Below are positions 25,486 through 37,596 of a DNA stretch of 64,000 nucleotides, piece by piece (within the stretch, counting starts at the first letter, position 1; each line of letters begins with the position of its first letter). Position numbers and translations under genes: made by a program. This DNA is from Ulva prolifera (taxonomy: Eukaryota > Chlorophyta > Ulvophyceae > Ulvales > Ulvaceae), in NCBI GenBank assembly GCA_023078555.1, contig CM041198.1:1266856-1330855 (forward strand). Reading direction: 5' to 3'. The notes under the pieces were generated by a model. The model had not been told where the DNA came from. It searched no databases and was given only the letters and a program-made list of their open reading frames with translations.

Positions 25486-26580
25486 GAGGGGTACATCAAA
25501 GGAAGCTGTGGTGAAACATTGCCGCCGGTTGCGTTACACACGCAGCCTCGCTGCACCAGATCGCTTGCAATATATACAGACCAGATGGCTGTGCTAGTGC
25601 AGAAATGGGTAAGCCTTGCCCCCGGATATTGAACATGGAATGCCAAGAGGCGGACTACCTGAGCATATATCACCAGCTTTACTAGCAGCACCAAGTGCAT
25701 CAACTCGGGAAAAAAAACGTACGGTGTACTTCGAGATGTACACACACCGCAATAACGCAATCACTCGGAATATGGGAATTCGCACAACTGAACACCCATT
25801 CTTGGTGCCTGCCCTACGACGGCCCGCTCCAGACGACGGCACCCTCGACTACACACTGCCTCCTCCGCACACATCCACCTTCGCCAGCACCCCATCACCA
25901 GCCTCCCCCAATTCCCTCCCCCCAGGCCACACAAGACAAGTTCTTGGTCGCCGAAGACTCGGTCAACTCTTGGCTGCACATAGCTCGCCAGGATCATGCC
26001 ACGCCGGCCCCTGCAACCCACTTCTCACACCCAATGCCCAAAGGCCGCATTCGTGCTTCTAGACATTGGATAATGGCTCATACGCCTCCAACGACAGCCA
26101 CAGCACATCATGCAACACAGGCGAGCACCAACGCGCCTTGTTCCTGGCATCTGAGTGCAGCATATACACCACCCCCCACAGCTGGGCTCCTCCATTCGAC
26201 CCCACACCGGCCACAGCCAAGCACGCCTGGTGTGCCCCCGTGAGTCGACTCTCTTGAGCCAGCGTCCACCTTCTTGACTCTGACGGGACTGCCAACTTGA
26301 AGGCTGATGACTGTATCTGGTTGGGAAAGACACATGTAACAGAAACCAGAAGGTGAGCACTTCTCGGCGGCCTCGGCCAGCGCGGAATGTCGCCGCCGCA
26401 AGCATGCAACCGGCCGCCGCAGCCCTCACCCTCCACCCCTCGCTGCGCCACTCCCACTCGCCGGCTGCCGCCAAGCGGCCAGCCACATCGCCCCCCCCCA
26501 CCTGGCCGCAGCATGGCGATCCTGCAACCCTGATACGGAGCCGTCCCGCACAGCCAGCCGCCACGGCGCCACTCCCGCGC
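25486..26580. other. Unassigned stretch between the hypothetical gene and malic enzyme
   Basis: Both strands have open frames but none could be tied to a family. A strong pyrimidine tract followed by CAG ends near 25925 on the plus strand, and the next bases read QDKFLVAEDSVNSWLHIAR in one frame. This may be an exon of an unplaced plus-strand gene. The 3' UTR of malic enzyme should lie at the right end. Confidence 0.35.
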
Positions 26581-29500
26581 TCACTCCGCCACCCCGACCG
26601 GCAGATTCACAATGCTGCGGTACTCCGGGGAGTACATGTGCTTCTGCACCCAGCGCAGCAGCGCGTCGTCGCCCTTGCCGAGCTTCGCCGCCGCCGTGCC
26701 CCTCACCATGTCCTCCTCCGCGGCCGCCTTGATGACCTCGACCGCCATGTGCGCGCTGATGCGGCGGATGTGGGCGAGCTCAGGGTACACCGCGCGCCGC
26801 CGCCGCTCGTCCGCGGTCAGCATCTTCGGCAGCGCCTCCGCGGCCGCCATGACCATGTGGTCGGTGATGAGCTTCGTGCGCCCGAGGGAGGCGCCGAGCG
26901 CGAGCCCCGGGAAGATGTACCTGTGGACACGGAAACCGTGGTGAGCGCGGCGAGGGACGAGCGGCGCTAGGGCGAGGCGGACGCAACGACCATGCTTGCA
27001 TGCGTTTCAGAGTCGCCCACGGCCACATGAGCATGGCTACGTGACAGTGCATGTTCGAGTGGCATGTGTACGCAATTCCCCGCACGACGCTGTGTGATTC
27101 AACGTGCAGTAGTCATGTGAGTGCTGCCTGGTGCTTGGCTCGACCGATCTCACAGTGAAGATGCAATGCATGGGCACCTGGCACATGCACCACGGATGCG
27201 CATCGCCCGTGCGGATCGGGCTGCGCACTGCGGTGCGAGATGGCAGTCTGCCGTGGTTCATGCGCTGCCCACGACGCCGCTGCACCACTGCCGCCAGTGC
27301 TCAGCACCAGCGACCTCACCTACGGCACACTGAATCCGCACAGCACGCCATACACGCCAGGTGACAGCACGCCCCCCTCATGCGTCTCGCCAGAGGGCAA
27401 CGCATGCTCTCTGCAACACTGAGGAGAGCCGAGCCACGCGCATGTGCCACAGAAGAGTGAAGTCGCATGGACAAACACAGCAGGAGGATCGCGGCGCACA
27501 TGTTGTTTGCCTGCGTCGACGCGATGCGCTTGCCCTCCCACATCACGTCCTCCTGCGGGCTGCCCGACGCGTACACGGCGCGGCCGGAGGTGTGCCTCTG
27601 CGCCTCCTCCGCCGTGCACTCCATCTTGGCGGTCGGGTTGGACATCGCCATCACGATCGGCGCCTGGTGCTGGCAGCCCTCGTCGATGGCCTCCAGCACC
27701 TCCCGCGTGAACAGCGGTCCGGCGCCTGCCAGCCCGATCAGCACTGCACAACCAGAAGAGTTTCGGCCGCAGCAAGGCTTGAGCAAGTACACCGCATGAC
27801 TGTGTGCGACTGTGGTTGGGGTGTGCCATCTGGAGATCGGAGCTGCCTCAGAGGTAGCGACAGGCCATACTTGCAGAGTCCCAGAAGCGAGCCTGTGCTG
27901 GAGGGCATGGCCGTCGTTGTCATACGCATCGCTTTCGACAGTTCTGCCCCAGAGCCCCGAACACAATGCTGCCGAATTGCCCGGCCACGCAGAGCTTGCC
28001 ACCGCATGCACGGTCACACAGCTGTGCGCGATGCGCCCGGATACTCAGGACAGCAGCCCGCTTTGCGCGTCCATCCCGCCCCTTCCGCTCCAAGCGCACA
28101 AATGACATCAATCAATCCCGCCGCCCCACCACAGCACCCACTCTCTGTCTCCACGATGGGCAACACCCATCGAACACAGCGCTACACATGACATGTACAG
28201 ACCAGGCTCCATGCGGGAGCGAGCGGCCAGGCGGCAGTGCGGAGGCGCGCACCGGTCAGGCGGCAGTGCGGAGGCGCGCACCGGTCAGGCGGCAGTGCGG
28301 AGGCGCGCACCGGTCAGGCGGCAGTGCGGAGGCGCGCACCGGTTAGGCGGCAGTGCGGAGGCGCGCACCGGTCAGGCGGCAGTGCGGAGGCGCGCACCGG
28401 TCGGCTTGACGCGCTTGATCACCTCCAGCAGGCCCTCGCCGTCCGTGCTGTGGCGGTCCCAGCGCGCAAAGCCCTGCACGTGCGGCGGCAGCTGGTCGCG
28501 GTGGTGCGTCACGAGGCCCTCCTTGTCACACACCCAGAAGTGTGCCTGCGCCTGCTCCTGCGTCATGCCGTGCTTCATCATCGCCTTGGCCGTGAGGGAG
28601 CACACGCCGATGCCGGCGCTGCCGGCGCCGAGCATGACGATGCGCTGCTGGCACAGCGCGGACGGCGGGAGGTTCTGCACGGAGAGCGAGCCGTAGATGC
28701 CCGCGAGTGCGGAGCACGCGGTGCCCTGCACGGCCACACTGCATGGTTTCCTCGCGACCACGGCGCCTCGGGCGGCACGCTTATGAGAAGCGGGAGTGGT
28801 CAGCGCTGGACGAGTGGACCAACCATGGACCCTCTGCGCGCGGGGTGCGCCAGTGCGGCCTGGGCTGTGCTGTGTGCTGTGCTGCGTGGGGCCACCATGC
28901 CAGCTGGTACGCGATAGATGTGTGCCCCAGTACAGTGTGATACACCATGAGGGGCTTGCAAGCGGCCCGCCTCGGTTTGAAATCACGTGAGCGTGGATAT
29001 CACCAATTATTTATGTATCTGGCTCAACAGCAGCATTCATGAGCTGTCGCCATTTTCTGACACTGCCTGTTTAGGTCCTGCCACGTATGACCCGTGCATG
29101 TGAACCACCGTGCGTACACGCACGATTCCTTAGCTCCAGCCACACGGACAATCAACAGCTGCTGCTGCAGTGTCTGCCGCATAGGGCGCTGAAAGCTTCT
29201 GCCGTGGCACCACAAGCCAGGGCGTTTTACCTGAATATCGTCATTGAAGACGAGGTGGTCGTAGCGGTAGCGCTCGAGCAGCGGCTGCGCGCGGTCGATC
29301 GCAAAGTCCTCAAACTGCAGCACGGCGTGCGGGTAGCGCTGCGTGATCGCCGACACAAACTCGTCCATCAGGTCCACGAACGGCTTGCCCTCGAGGCGGC
29401 GCTGGCGCAGGCCCATGTAGAGCTTGCTGTTGAGCAGCTTCTCGTTGTTCGTGCCGACGTCGATCACCACCTGCACATTTGCCATGTCACGGCTGGGATT

Positions 29501-31967
29501 GCACGCCGGGATGTCCCGAGTGCAGGAGGGCTACACCGCCTGGCTGCCGACGGGCACCGCCCTCCCCAATGCCACCTCAGAAGGCACTCCAGGTGCGCGC
29601 TTGTGATCGGGGGGGCTCAGAGATACAAAAGGTGCTGGTCCAGTGCTGCTTTCAATCATGCGAAAATCCACATACTCGGTGACCGCACTACGACAGCGTA
29701 CCCACCCACACGCGTGGTCGGCGGCAGGCCATAAAAGCAGGCAATGTTGGGAATAGGTCTGATAAGGGAAATTAGCAGGCATCACGCCGGCTGCTGGGCA
29801 CGGACGGCAGATGACAGCAGCGGCCGGGCCGTACCACCCACTTGATCACGCAGTCATGCACAGAGAAAGTGCATGCGAGATTGACGCATGCAGGATGCGG
29901 ATGCTGCAGAATTGGTGTATCACGTGGCATTTCCTATCAGCGCACAGCAGGCGCACCGGGAGTGTACGAGTGGGGTAGAAGCCCCCAGCAGCAACGTATA
30001 GGTCCAGCTTCCCGACACAGATCCCTGCATGCGCATGCAGCCTTTGCTCTCTTCAGTGCCAGAGGAGCACTGGCACACGCGGCGGCAAGCTCTTCTGGCT
30101 TACAAGGTACTGACTGAGTAGCGCCACAGGTGACTGAGTCAGCAGTGCATAGACAATGGTCCGCCTATGCTGATCGCGAGTGCGTGAAGCCTCATGCAGC
30201 TTCAGGCCGGCAACATCGTCAGTGTAGGCTTGAGCGGAGACTATGACCTTTCGATCAGCACGACATATTTATGACAACGCCTGCAGACGCAACAAGAGGC
30301 AAGCCTGAACACCATAGACCTGTTCCAATCACAAGTCTATGGGCCGCCGAAGTGCAGGAGCACCCGCACCCATGCCATTCAGGCCTAAGTCGCCCAGACC
30401 AAGGATGCGGGAGCCATCAGTGACGACGATGGCATCGACCTCTTGGGCGGGCCAGTTCCACACGACAGCTGCGATTGCGCCCTTGTCCGCAGTGGAGATG
30501 TAGAGGCCGTGTGGGGCTGTGTAGAGGGTGTGGTAGTTCATGCAGACCCAGCCGACGGTGGGCGTGTAGATGATCGGGGCCATCTCTGTGATGTTCTTGA
30601 CGACGGTGTTGTAGTAGAGGGTGGAGTTGCGGTGCTGCAGGGCATTGAGCACCCGCCACCGCCGCACCATCTCACTGCACAAAGCGACCGCGGCGTCGAT
30701 GTGCAGCACTGAGGAACGCCATGGTGACGTTTTATCACTGACTTCAGGTGGTAAGCGGGGTATGCAGGTTGACAGATTGGGTGGTTGTGAATGTTAGGAC
30801 AGATCTCCGTTTGGAGAGAGCAGAGGCCAACATGGATACCTGATGGGTGGCATAAGCTGGAAAATGCACCTGAGCAGAAGAGGGGGTCGTTCTGTGGACG
30901 GCAGACTGTGATGTGCATGGCAGATGGAAACATCCAAGTAGCAAAGACATCGTGTTCAAAGCATGGTGGTCCCATCGGCCATCCGGCGTTGTGATACAAG
31001 AAATACAGGACTGCTCACTGGATAGGCTCAAGATCGCCGGACGCAGGTACCAGCAAGGGGTGATACCATGCCTGCTAATGTTCCAATTCTCGACCTCCTC
31101 GGGGCTGACCATGTCCAGCCCTTCATTGTAGTCTTGTAGTATCCTCGACTGCTGCTCTTCCAGGCTAAGAACTCTTGCTACACATACGTTGGAATTCATG
31201 GAGTGCAATGGCGACCGACAAGCTGAATGGCCAAGAATGGTGCTAGAAGATGCTGCGACATGTGATGCTTGGCATGTGGCATGCGGCGCAAATAACGGAG
31301 AGGAGTGCGTACGTGGAAGCAGCCCACGAATTCCAAGTCTTTCTCGTTCATCATGTGGGAATGCAGTGCCTTTGTTGAAATTTGGGTCTGCAACAATAGA
31401 AAATCGGCATCACAGCCACAGAACGCCCGTTTCAGATAGTGCTGCCGTTGACGTCCAGCACATCCTGTCAAGGTTGTAGCACAGTCAAGAGATAAGCAGC
31501 ATGAACATGTGAGACGGTCCCTGTGGCTGCACAGGCTCACGGGCTGACACTGGTCTTGGTCACGGCTGCGGCCACAGGTGCTCGCGGCTGCCATGACCGG
31601 TGGAACAGGTCGCTAAAGCGGATCGCAGGTAGTCGATGAGCAAAAACGCACCCGAAATAACATCACGGCCCTTCTTGCGAACTATGTTTGTCTGAGGCAC
31701 ATCCACCTTCTCATACGGGCGAATATCGGTGTCGAATCTATCTTCCTCGTCGCTGGATGAGCTTGAGCATAAACGGAATGCGGGCGCACACGGAAGCAAT
31801 GCAGCGCGGAACTTCGCTGGCAGTATTGCGCGCGCGACTGCGTATGGGAATTGGTCAAGACTGGCTCCGTGCGTCCGGTATGCTCTACTGGACAGTGAGT
31901 CATGCGCGGCACGAAAGCTGCAACGCTGAAGCAAGCTCGCTGCGAATTGAAGACTCATTGACCGCAT
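26581..31967 (-). CDS. Malic enzyme (oxidative decarboxylating malate dehydrogenase)
   Basis: Converts malate to pyruvate and CO2 with reduction of NAD(P)+. Nine in-phase exons: 31967-31652, 31387-31313, 31177-31067, 30708-30370, 30024-29957, 29470-29231, 28725-28398, 27743-27500 and 26920-26581; 686 residues. The first ~60 residues (MRSMSLQFAASLLQRCSFRA...) look like a mitochondrial presequence. Family motifs in order: FNKGTAFPHDERERLGIRG, RVLSLEEQ, YTPTVGWVC (catalytic Tyr), VTDGSRILGLGDLG (substrate Arg), ICVGKLDLY (catalytic Lys), QFEDFA and FNDDIQGTA (metal ligands), MLGAGSAGIG (dinucleotide fold), MSNPTAKMECTAEEA and YIFPGLALGASL. The last exon carries an extended hydrophilic tail. NAD versus NADP use cannot be decided by eye. 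Intron 7 begins in a tandem repeat. Confidence 0.95.
28231..28404 (-). repeat. 29-bp minisatellite carrying the malic enzyme 5' splice site
   Basis: Six head-to-tail 29-bp units (plus-strand core GCGGCAGTGCGGAGGCGCGC followed by ACCGGTCAG); one unit has a T for C near 28343. On the transcribed strand every unit contains ACCG then GTGCGCGCC, identical to the exon 7 donor at 28398, which is itself in the first unit. The array occupies the 5' end of intron 7. Confidence 0.9.
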
Positions 31968-34165
31968 GTTTTCCACTACTGTCTGCTTGCACGTCCGCGT
32001 GTGTGCGCATGCAACCTAGTCTCCATGCTGGTTCACGGGATGTGGTCCACAGTATAACTCAAATTGGCTTTGTGAGGTTATCGAACAGACAGTTAAACGA
32101 TTGAATTAATATCGCGCTCTAACCTGAGTTCAACGATGCTGGTTTCGAAAATGCATGTGATTGCGCATCACTTCACTCGAGGGTGAACGATGCTCTGATG
32201 TCCCACGCCTTGGGAAGTGGCTGAAGTGCCTTGTGCCTGGCACGTGCCGAAGTCGGTATGCAATCTCATCGAGACAAGACACACTGGCTGGCGCGCATCA
32301 TATCGCATCCAAATGACAAGTGATTTCTTCTGTCACATGATTGCCTCCAGCAGCTAGCTTGTCGTTTGGGGTACTCTTGGAGTGTCACAGACTCTCAGCC
32401 TGACGCGCCCAGGTTTGAAAACAGCTTCGTGTCCTGATACGAGACCGCGCGATTAGATCTAATCTGCAGACTGAACGTACAAGTTTGATTGGTCCATGCG
32501 ATGTTGAAAGGATCTGATCGCTTGTGGTGCAGCAGTGGTCCCCCGACTGTGCTGATGTACTATCTGAGGTGCAAAGTTCACTGGCTAACGCTGAACTACA
32601 TCACCATCACCGAAGATTTGTTTCGGCATTGCCAAAGGGCCTCATCTGACATCTACGCGAGCCAAGAAATCGACATCAGATCACAAACCCCCCTGAATTC
32701 AGTTCTCAAAGGCTAGGCTGTCAGATACCGCAGTCATGATGCACACCAGTGATACCAGCTTAGTTGGAACGTATGCATGCCGGACCCACACATACAGCAA
32801 CACTGTATGCACTCCTGGATGACTGGTAGTTCAGACAGCTACTCAGACCCAAGTGTGCAGTAAAGCTCCAAACAAGTAATGCTCTAGACCTCTTCTCGAG
32901 CAGCCCACGTAAAGTAAGCTCAAATTTACTGAGCCGTATCCTGAAGGAACATTGACAACTCCGAATTGACAGGACCACATATGCTGAAGGGGTAAACCAC
33001 CTGGAACCCCCCCCCCCCCCCCTCAGACGACCGTACGCAACTCAAAGGGCCCCTTCCTGTGCTAAGTGAGGTGGTCACGCACAGCCGTTTCGATTTCCGA
33101 AGCGCACGCAGAATCAAACCAACGATTTCCTGAGAAGGAGGGGGCAGCTTTTCTACCGTCCTCAACATGTCCGTCCTCATTGGACCACATGCATGCATGC
33201 ACCAACAGCAGGAGTATTGCGCATCTGCAATAGCTCAAATCCCAGCAACGGCCCAGCTGCTGTCATCCAGATGCGCCCACTGCTGTCATGTGAATGGTGG
33301 TGTGAGGCCGATGCTGGTGTAGGTGAGGCGTGATGTCGGAGTTGGCTGCGTTTTCATTCTTTCTTTCAGTCTTTTTCTGGCCCTCTGGAGATTTCAGCAA
33401 GCATACCAAATCTGACCAACTTCCTTGCATCCGACCTAGTCTGTCTACATTGGGCAGTGCTGCACTATCTGGTGCTTCGTGAGCCGTTTGACAGCATGAT
33501 GTGTGCCATCCCTTGCAGACCCGGCGTGCGCCGAGGGTCTTCGGGATCCTGGATTAGCTGTCTGGCAAGACATGTGCTCTGTGTGTGCTGGGGTCGTGGT
33601 GTGCTTTCTTGTGACGGTTTCTTCGGTTGGGGTAATGGGCTGCCAGCGCAGGCCCCAATGCCTCAAACGGCAGGCATGTTTGTAATGCATACAGTGCTGG
33701 CCGCGTGACCACGCTCGCGGTGCGCTTTACTTTGAACATCAAGCCAAGTGAATCTGAGTTGACCTCGCCATGTCCTTGTTGGCCCTTCACAAGTCGAGCG
33801 CTCCAAACAGCCGGGACCAAGTGCACCAGCCAAACTCTTCGAAGGGGCGGCGCCTTCGAAGTATGAATTCGCACTTTTCCTGCACAGGGACACGTGCCCC
33901 CATGTACGATTTCGCGCCAGTGGCAGGAGGGCATCTGCAGTGCCTGTCACAGCTAGCTAGAATTCGAAGCTAGTAGGATCCAAACCCTCTGGAGCTTGAG
34001 ATTTGATCAGCACGAGCGCCTGTTGGCCTTCAGACTTGCCTGTGCGGCCACCGCGGTCCAGCACGCACGGTGGAGTGCGGGCACATGCATGGCCATGATG
34101 TGACATGTGACTTGTTCGATGTACCAATTGGTACTGATCAATCAGCAGTGTCCTGTCTGATTAGC
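31968..34165. other. Malic enzyme upstream region and gene-poor DNA
   Basis: No supported gene. The malic enzyme promoter should lie in the first few hundred bases. Around 32905-33085 are segments shared with 55 kb and 60 kb (listed separately), including a 16-base poly-C tract. Several short open frames carry no motif. Confidence 0.5.
32905..33085 (+). repeat. Dispersed repeat, copy 1
   Basis: Two blocks recur elsewhere. TTTACTGAGCCGTATCCTGA (32925-32944) is repeated at about 60029-60048. The block from the poly-C tract through GACGACCGTACGCAA to CTGTGCTAAGTGAGGTGGTC (33006-33078) is repeated with changes at 55065-55133. In this copy both blocks lie within 180 bases, so the other two sites may be parts of one element family. 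Confidence 0.6.
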
Positions 34166-34267
34166 ATTGGGGGTTCCCAGGGGGGTTCCCAGGGGGTTCT
34201 CAGCATTGGGGGTTCCCACAGCAGTATGGATCAGGCCTGATCGAGGTATGCATGGAATTTCCCCGGG

Positions 34268-34304
34268 TGCAATTTGGATAAAGGCGTCTTGGATCCAAAT
34301 TGCA
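34268..34304. repeat. Perfect 12-bp inverted repeat (hairpin)
   Basis: TGCAATTTGGAT at 34268-34279 and ATCCAAATTGCA at 34293-34304, separated by 13 bases. It lies next to the truncated end of the transposase pseudogene and close to a run of GGGGGTTCCC-type short repeats (34166-34216). Confidence 0.8.
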
Positions 34305-34375
34305 TGCTCGTCTTGGATCAACAAACCCTTTCTCCATCGATTTGAAGTCAATTACCCGAACTTCAGGCGGGCCTG

Positions 34376-35935
34376 TTGTCTTGCCCATCAGCTGTTGCAG
34401 CAGCGCTGCTCGGACATGATACCCACACAGTCCTTGCGCAGCATCTGGGAAGACAATGCTGCATGACACTCAAAATGATCGCTTGTGACATCACTGTTAT
34501 GAACAAACAAGCACATTTGCAAGCTGAAAATCTACACCTAGCAGCTTTTTGTTCTGCCGCCGAGTCATCTGTGAGAATTGACGCTGGCTGCAGTAGAATG
34601 CCCTCGTCCTCTCCCTCATTCAATGCCTGTTTGAACGCAGTGAGCAGTGAGAGCCTTTTCAAAGCTTTCTGTATCCTCATGCATCAACAAAGCAAAACAC
34701 ACAGGCAATCCTTTTCCACGGTCATCAATGGCAATCATCACAAGCAAAGAGTATCCGTATCTGTTGGTTCCAAATGTGGTGTCCATCACAAGAACTCTTC
34801 CAGGGACGAATTTCTTGGCCCACTTCGTCATTTCAGCGTTTGCTAAGACTATGATGCAGTTCGACCCGTTCAAATTCAAGTTGAGCTGTGGCTCGGCAAT
34901 GAAAAATTTTGGGCTCGCTCTTGCCATCGTTGGAGTACTGCAATGCAACAGGTCAAGTTAAAAACATGCAGCTTGTGGGGTTTCAATTTATATATAATAA
35001 AAAGAAATCTCTATCCTCGGGCGCAGCTTACTCTGATTGCCACAGAGGTTGCATCTTCCGGATTTGCCTTGAACATGGCCTCTGAAACCTGCCTGCGCAA
35101 GTTCCCAAGGTATATATTGTCAATTGCAGCATCTTTCTTGGAAGATGTCTGCAGCAATTGCGACATCAAACTTTCTGGCTCTGAGGGACGTATCCCGCTA
35201 AGCTTTGCGAGCCGCTGCAAGTTCTCTGCATAGATGGGCAAAAATCTACACGTCTTGTCAAAAGCGGACAGCATCTGAATGAGTACAGAGGCACATACAG
35301 CACATACGCTTCAGTATCGAGGAATTTGGTACCCCTTCTATGATTTTGCCAGTGCAGAACGCTCTGGTGTCTTCACTGACCTTTATAGTCTGGTGCGGAA
35401 ATCCCTCGTGTGTGGGATCACTGCTGTGCTTCCCATGATTGTGCAACACAATGTACAAGTCATTGGGATGGTTGAGGAACACGCGGCAGTGCATCTTGTA
35501 CTTGCAACCATAGCAGATCACCCCAGTACCCCTTGCATTCCTGCCTACATGAGAAGGTCCATTGGCAGCAGCTGTTTGATCTGCCTTTGCAGCCATTTTA
35601 GCAGCATAAGCCCCAACCAGCCCAGCATCCTGCCTTTCTTTGGCAGCTGTACATCGGCTGGCCCCGAAATTGCAAAGATAGGTGTGATTCAACGTAGTAG
35701 TCCTGCCAGGTTTCTGATTATGCTTACATAGCCTGCAGTTGCCCCGCTGATCCTCAGAGCGCTTGAAATTTTCAAGGACGTTGTTGACATCCTCACAACG
35801 AAGACACGCGGCAACAGTATCCTTGCGTGAATCAAGAGTCCAGCGTATACTATCAAAAGATATAGACTCATCACATTGTTGAGGTTCCAGTTTCGAGTCT
35901 CGAACGTCTACCGCAATGGACAGGTAGGGGGTCAT
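34376..35935 (-). pseudogene. Broken Mutator-like (MULE) transposase
   Basis: DNA transposase remnant. The 5' open frame (35935 to about 35266) has a Cys/His zinc module near its end (CKYKMHCRVFLNHP, then HNHGKH), as in FAR1/WRKY-GCM1-type MULE proteins. Around 34940-34640 the MULE DDE fold reads RVLVMDTTFGTNRYGYSLL (first catalytic Asp) and LPVCFALLMHEDTESFEKAL, then ILTDDSAAEQKA (second Asp) near 34570, and after an intron VFPDAAQGLCGYHVRAALL. It is broken. A 7-bp direct duplication (CTCACTGCTCACTG on this strand, near 34640) shifts the frame inside the DDE domain. The junction near 35270 also changes frame, and similarity stops after the CxxH-type motif, so the third acidic residue is missing. 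Confidence 0.8.
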
Positions 35936-36045
35936 GCACTCCCGCTACATGGTGGGACCCCGGTGGGAGCGCAAAATCCACCGCGCATTTGACACATTGG
36001 GGAAGGTTTCCACTATTGTCTCAGTCGATTGGGCAATCGTAGTGT
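35927..36045 (+). repeat. Inverted duplicate, left copy (119 bp)
   Basis: Nearly identical, in inverted orientation, to 37731-37849. Only a few substitutions separate them, and these change two residues of the shared reading frame (SRYMVGPRW.RKIHR.FDTLGKV). The left boundary abuts the start codon of the transposase pseudogene, so the longer ORF seen at the right copy is cut off here. Confidence 0.85.
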
Positions 36046-36278
36046 TTCACTTTAGTTTGTTGGGGAGAATGGCCCTACTTCGCCAAAAAGGGCTGTTTCG
36101 TTGGGGAGAATCGCTGTTCGCGGGCGCTGCTCCCCAAAGCTGTCCAACGCCTCGCCCGCTTGCCCAATCCTCCCCAAACCGCCTCCACAACGTTTATTAT
36201 AATGTTTTGCGTCATGTAGATGGTCGCGCCTCTTTGTGGGGCGTCCAGGTGTGGTCATATGGACGTGTTATCATGTGA
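35934..36278 (+). pseudogene. Truncated copy of the unknown ORF at 37.6-38.0 kb
   Basis: The plus-strand frame begins MHSRYMVGPRWERKIHR and continues FDTLGKVSTIVSVDWAIVV, the same protein as the minus-strand ORF at 38010-37597, whose first ~55 residues are missing here. After the shared segment the two diverge. Probably a relic made by the duplication. Confidence 0.6.
36059..36112 (+). repeat. About 50-bp module, copy 1 (direct with 37661)
   Basis: TTGGGGAGAAT, then TTCGCCAAAAAGGGCTG, then GTTGGGGAG. The same series occurs at 37661-37711 in the same orientation, although the flanking 119-bp duplicate is inverted. Ends are complementary to short CTCCCCAA words nearby, as in a small palindromic insertion. 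Confidence 0.6.
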
Positions 36279-37596
36279 GAATGACACACCAGGCCCATGT
36301 AGCCCTGAGTTGTGCTATACGAGCCCACGCGACTGTGTATTAATAAAATCAAGTCAGGTTGTGTTTATTTACATCGGTGATAACCCAGCTTGAGGTGCTT
36401 GTTGTCTGTGGTTCACCGATTTGGTGTAGGTCTGCACAACTGCTTGTTGCAGGCACCCAGCGCTACCTCTTGTTGGGTTAGCAAGGAGGAACGTTCATGT
36501 TAATTAAGCCTGTTGGCTTGCTCAATAACATTTCATTGCATTGTCTAGGAGTACGTTGCATAGGAGAGCAATGATCTGGAGGCAGATGGAAAACTCGTGC
36601 TGTCACTCTTTCAACCGAAATGCTGCCGGGACCCCGGAACTGTCCGAAGTGCCCTGCCGATCAGTTGAAAAAGTTCATTATCATGTGAACAGGCCTAGCG
36701 GTGAAGTGTCATATACTCTTGATCCATGTCTATTAGTGGGCAAGCGGTACTTTCACAAGAGGACAGTACTACCAGCGTATTCGATACGCATGCATGTTGA
36801 TGCCATCGAACAAGAGCCCCTAATATGGTATCTAATACTAGCTGTGGCTCGAGCAACCGACACCGTTGCCAATCCACTTTGACTGACCTCATGATGATAG
36901 AGGAGCCGCTGACATGCACACGTTCAGCATCCCCACACTAATCCTCATCACCCCCTATTTCAACCTCACTTTGAGCGAGGAGCTCTGGCGAAGCAGCAGA
37001 TTGCTGTCTGGCAGTCCTGGTGGTTACTACACGATAGTATTCTACTGGCTCTTCACATGTCATCAGAGCACCATTCGTACAGTCTACCTGAGCTCATGGG
37101 TAGCACAAAATCAGTGCTGTGGAATCATCGGTGGGCACAGATAAGAAGACCTGCCGTTTCTTGACTGTGGAGGATATGGAAGCCACGAGCTGCCTAACCT
37201 GACCGACATAGTACAAGAGATCCGAAGAATCACCTGATCGGAACATTGCCAGGACAGAGTCCCCAGTTCTCAAGTCGAGTTGTTGCTCATATGCCAGTAC
37301 ATCCTTGATGGTGCCCTTGTGATGACCCGTTGCTTGGCAAAGCGTTCTAACATGTTGCGGAAATCACCCTTATTGTCGATATTAGCTGCCATGCGCAGTA
37401 AGCGGTTAATGTAATATGGTAGCGGTTAATGTAATATGCGCCAGACACGTCGTCGATACCGTCTCGCAAGATCTCACGACCGGACTGTGTTCGCGCAGTC
37501 AACAATTGTGCAGTCAACCGCCAATCACCGTCGAGTCCTCGCGAAATCACAAAAAGCTACCATACGCAAGGAGAATAACATGAGATGAGTTGGGTC
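36113..37596. other. Spacer between the inverted duplicates
   Basis: AT-richer DNA with no recognised gene. A plus-strand frame at 36541-36882 (113 residues) and an overlapping minus-strand frame have no known motif. A 20-bp tandem direct repeat (AGCGGTTAATGTAATATGGT) is at 37401-37438. Confidence 0.5.

Noticed and set aside
28231..28404. Regularly spaced repeats as a CRISPR array
   Set aside because: Units are contiguous with no variable spacers and the genome is eukaryotic.
28193..28917. Plus-strand frames of 167-226 residues rich in Arg/Ala/Gly
   Set aside because: They are antisense to a malic enzyme exon and its 29-bp tandem array.
29470..29560. A frame reading VPVG...NPSR next to the malic enzyme exon, with an in-frame TAG, suggesting a broken active-site exon
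   Set aside because: The true exon is 30024-29957 (ICVGKLDLYVAAGG), which has the catalytic Lys and fits phase on both sides; the other frame is a coincidence in the intron.
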